From contig JAESQG010000470.1 in NCBI GenBank assembly GCA_016765265.1, positions 1 through 6,877 on the forward strand: a stretch of DNA of 6,877 bases. The letters are read 5' to 3'. This DNA is from Pseudomonadales bacterium (GTDB lineage: Bacteria; Pseudomonadota; Gammaproteobacteria; Pseudomonadales; DC-out160). The position numbers and the translations under genes are program-made. Position 1 is the stretch's first letter. Each line of letters opens with the position of its first letter. Under the pieces are notes generated by a model. That model was not told the origin of the DNA. It made no database searches and was given only the letters and a program-made list of their open reading frames with translations. Positions 5,799 to 6,877 of the stretch are shown piece after piece.

Positions 5799-5848
5799 CT
5801 ACAAGACAACACAGAACTACAAGATAACTAAGAACTACAGGACAACGT
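5795..5848 (-). repeat. 18-bp tandem repeat (three copies) duplicating the codons of the SelO C-terminal tail
   Basis: Three 18-bp units lie end to end at 5831-5848, 5813-5830 and 5795-5812. The first is the end of selO and encodes T-LSCSS. The next unit starts with the TAG stop and then reads LSCSS in frame, and the third reads V-LSCSS and is followed at once by TAG (5792-5794). Apart from the first codon of each unit, every difference among the copies is a synonymous third-base change (TTG/TTA, TCC/TCT). Confidence 0.9.
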
Positions 5849-6877
5849 AGAACAACCCGGCCTATTCCTAGCCCACTCCGGTCGTTTCTCTGCAAAGGAC
5901 TCCTTCCCAGGTTGCTCTTCGTAGGGATTGCGTAGCACTTCTAGCAATTCGTTAACCAGGGAGTGATCACCTTGCTCTGACTTATCAATGGCAAGCTGCG
6001 CTAAATAATTTCGCAGTACGTACTTTGGATTCACCGCGTTCATACGGCTACATCTGTTTTCGTGAGTGTCTCCGTCATCGGCTAGTCGACTAATGTACTG
6101 GCGAATCCAGTTTGTTATCCGCACTTTTTCATCTACGCCTAATTCTTGGGGAAGATAATACGCTTCCATAAGGGGCTTCATCAGGTCTTCATTAGATATG
6201 GATTCCAGCGATAGACTAGCCACATCAAATTGCGCAAGATTGCGAAAGAAAAGGGTCATGTCAGTCTCAGCCAATTGCAACACTTGTAGAAGCTCCGCGA
6301 TTAACTCGCCATCACTATCTTGGTTATATTGTTTGAAGCCCAACTTCTGCGCCATCATGGCGCGCCAACCACTGACATGATCTTTTTTATATTTTTCTAA
6401 TATCGCTTCGAGGGGTTCTACCGCTTCAATTAGAGGATAAATAGCTTGGGCCAGCTGCACAAGGTTCCACAAACCTATCTCCGATTGATTACCAAAACGA
6501 TAACGTCGCCCTCCGGCATCAGTGGTATTCGGTGTCCAGTTTGGATCGTAATCCTCCAGCCAGCCGTAGGGACCATAATCAATGGTTAGACCCAAGATCG
6601 ACATGTTATCGGTATTCATAACGCCATGCACAAAGCCAACTCTCTCCCAGTGCAAGACCATAGACAGTGTTTTTTGGCACACCTCCTCGAACCACTCTAA
6701 ATACACTTCTTTAGAAGGCTCCTTTAGATGCGAGAAGTCTGTTCGAATGGTGTAATCCACTAACTGGCGCAACACATCAATCTCACCCCGTGAGGCAAAT
6801 ATCTGAAAACTACCAAATCGGGTGAAGGAAGGGGCAACACGACAAACTACCGCACCCGGCTCATGCTTAGCATTACC
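5828..6877 (-). CDS. selO: Protein adenylyltransferase SelO (YdiU/UPF0061 family), N-terminal part missing
   Basis: SelO is a pseudokinase-fold enzyme that transfers AMP to Ser/Thr/Tyr of target proteins and is linked to redox stress. The frame is open to the right edge and gives 349 residues; about 140 to 170 N-terminal residues are outside. The GTG at 6775 is internal, because clear family sequence (EPGAVV, RVAPSFTRFGSF) continues upstream of it. The two Arg seven residues apart in RVAPSFTR (6839-6841 and 6818-6820) match the AMP-binding Arg pair. GVMNTDNMS holds the catalytic Asp (6608-6610) and the metal-binding Asn, and the Asp of TIDYGPYG ten residues later is the DFG-like metal ligand. 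The activation-loop Cys of E. coli SelO (GFICNHSD) is absent here (NWTPNTTD). The C-terminus is PGCSTLSCSS, with two Cys. The stop TAG at 5828-5830 lies inside an 18-bp repeat that copies the LSCSS codons. The nucleoside transporter gene follows 103 bp later on the same strand. Confidence 0.93.
   Translation of the reverse strand, partial: GNAKHEPGAVVCRVAPSFTRFGSFQIFASRGEIDVLRQLVDYTIRTDFSHLKEPSKEVYLEWFEEVCQKTLSMVLHWERVGFVHGVMNTDNMSILGLTIDYGPYGWLEDYDPNWTPNTTDAGGRRYRFGNQSEIGLWNLVQLAQAIYPLIEAVEPLEAILEKYKKDHVSGWRAMMAQKLGFKQYNQDSDGELIAELLQVLQLAETDMTLFFRNLAQFDVASLSLESISNEDLMKPLMEAYYLPQELGVDEKVRITNWIRQYISRLADDGDTHENRCSRMNAVNPKYVLRNYLAQLAIDKSEQGDHSLVNELLEVLRNPYEEQPGKESFAEKRPEWARNRPGCSTLSCSS

Noticed and set aside
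5759..5848. CRISPR array
   Set aside because: Units of 10 and 18 bp abut without unique spacers and partly lie within a coding sequence. These are plain tandem repeats.
6773..6775. GTG at 6775 as the start of the SelO gene
   Set aside because: The frame stays open to the window edge and encodes conserved SelO sequence including the RVAPSFTR Arg pair. The gene is simply cut by the edge.

Overview
The window looks like chromosomal DNA of a gammaproteobacterium, probably marine or host-associated. This is inferred from moderate GC, from protein relationships (a Ysc-type injectisome, a Vibrio-like concentrative nucleoside transporter, and a SelO of the type ending GCSxLSCSS), and from the gene mixture. 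No rRNA, tRNA or taxonomic marker is present, so the assignment is only suggestive.

Left part (1-2342, plus strand): the end of a type III secretion (T3SS) operon in the order sctN-sctO-sctP. The genes are joined by two ATGA start/stop overlaps, so they are probably translationally coupled. sctN encodes the export ATPase and is cut by the left edge; the first ~55 bases may hold a frameshift or a contig-end error. sctO encodes the coiled-coil stalk protein. sctP encodes a Lys/Asn-rich needle-length and substrate-switch protein with a small in-frame repeat. The usual next genes, sctQRSTU, do not follow. The sctP stop overlaps by 4 bp the stop of a convergent, unrelated gene, so the T3SS block ends abruptly here.

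Middle (2339-4126, minus): an AMP-forming acyl-CoA synthetase-like protein of 595 aa. It keeps its P-loop and C-terminal catalytic lysine, but Leu replaces the nearly invariant ribose-binding Asp of the A7 motif.

Intergenic 4127-4455: not empty. It holds a ~172-bp long imperfect palindrome with ~70-bp arms, flanked by GGGACT direct repeats as in a MITE. Thirteen of its 16 arm differences are G-U pairs on the minus strand only, so it would fold as a near-continuous hairpin in RNA read from nupC towards the acyl-CoA synthetase gene. Two smaller dyads lie beside it.

Right part (4456-6877, minus): a CNT-family nucleoside transporter with altered nucleobase-contact residues, then the C-terminal two thirds of the protein AMPylator SelO, running off the right edge. 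The 103 bp between them is built of short tandem repeats. One is an 18-bp unit that duplicates the codons for the SelO C-terminal redox tail (LSCSS) twice more beyond the stop codon. selO, the transporter gene and the acyl-CoA synthetase gene run in the same direction and may share transcripts. They have no evident link to the T3SS, and the two blocks look like an accessory locus meeting a chromosomal backbone.
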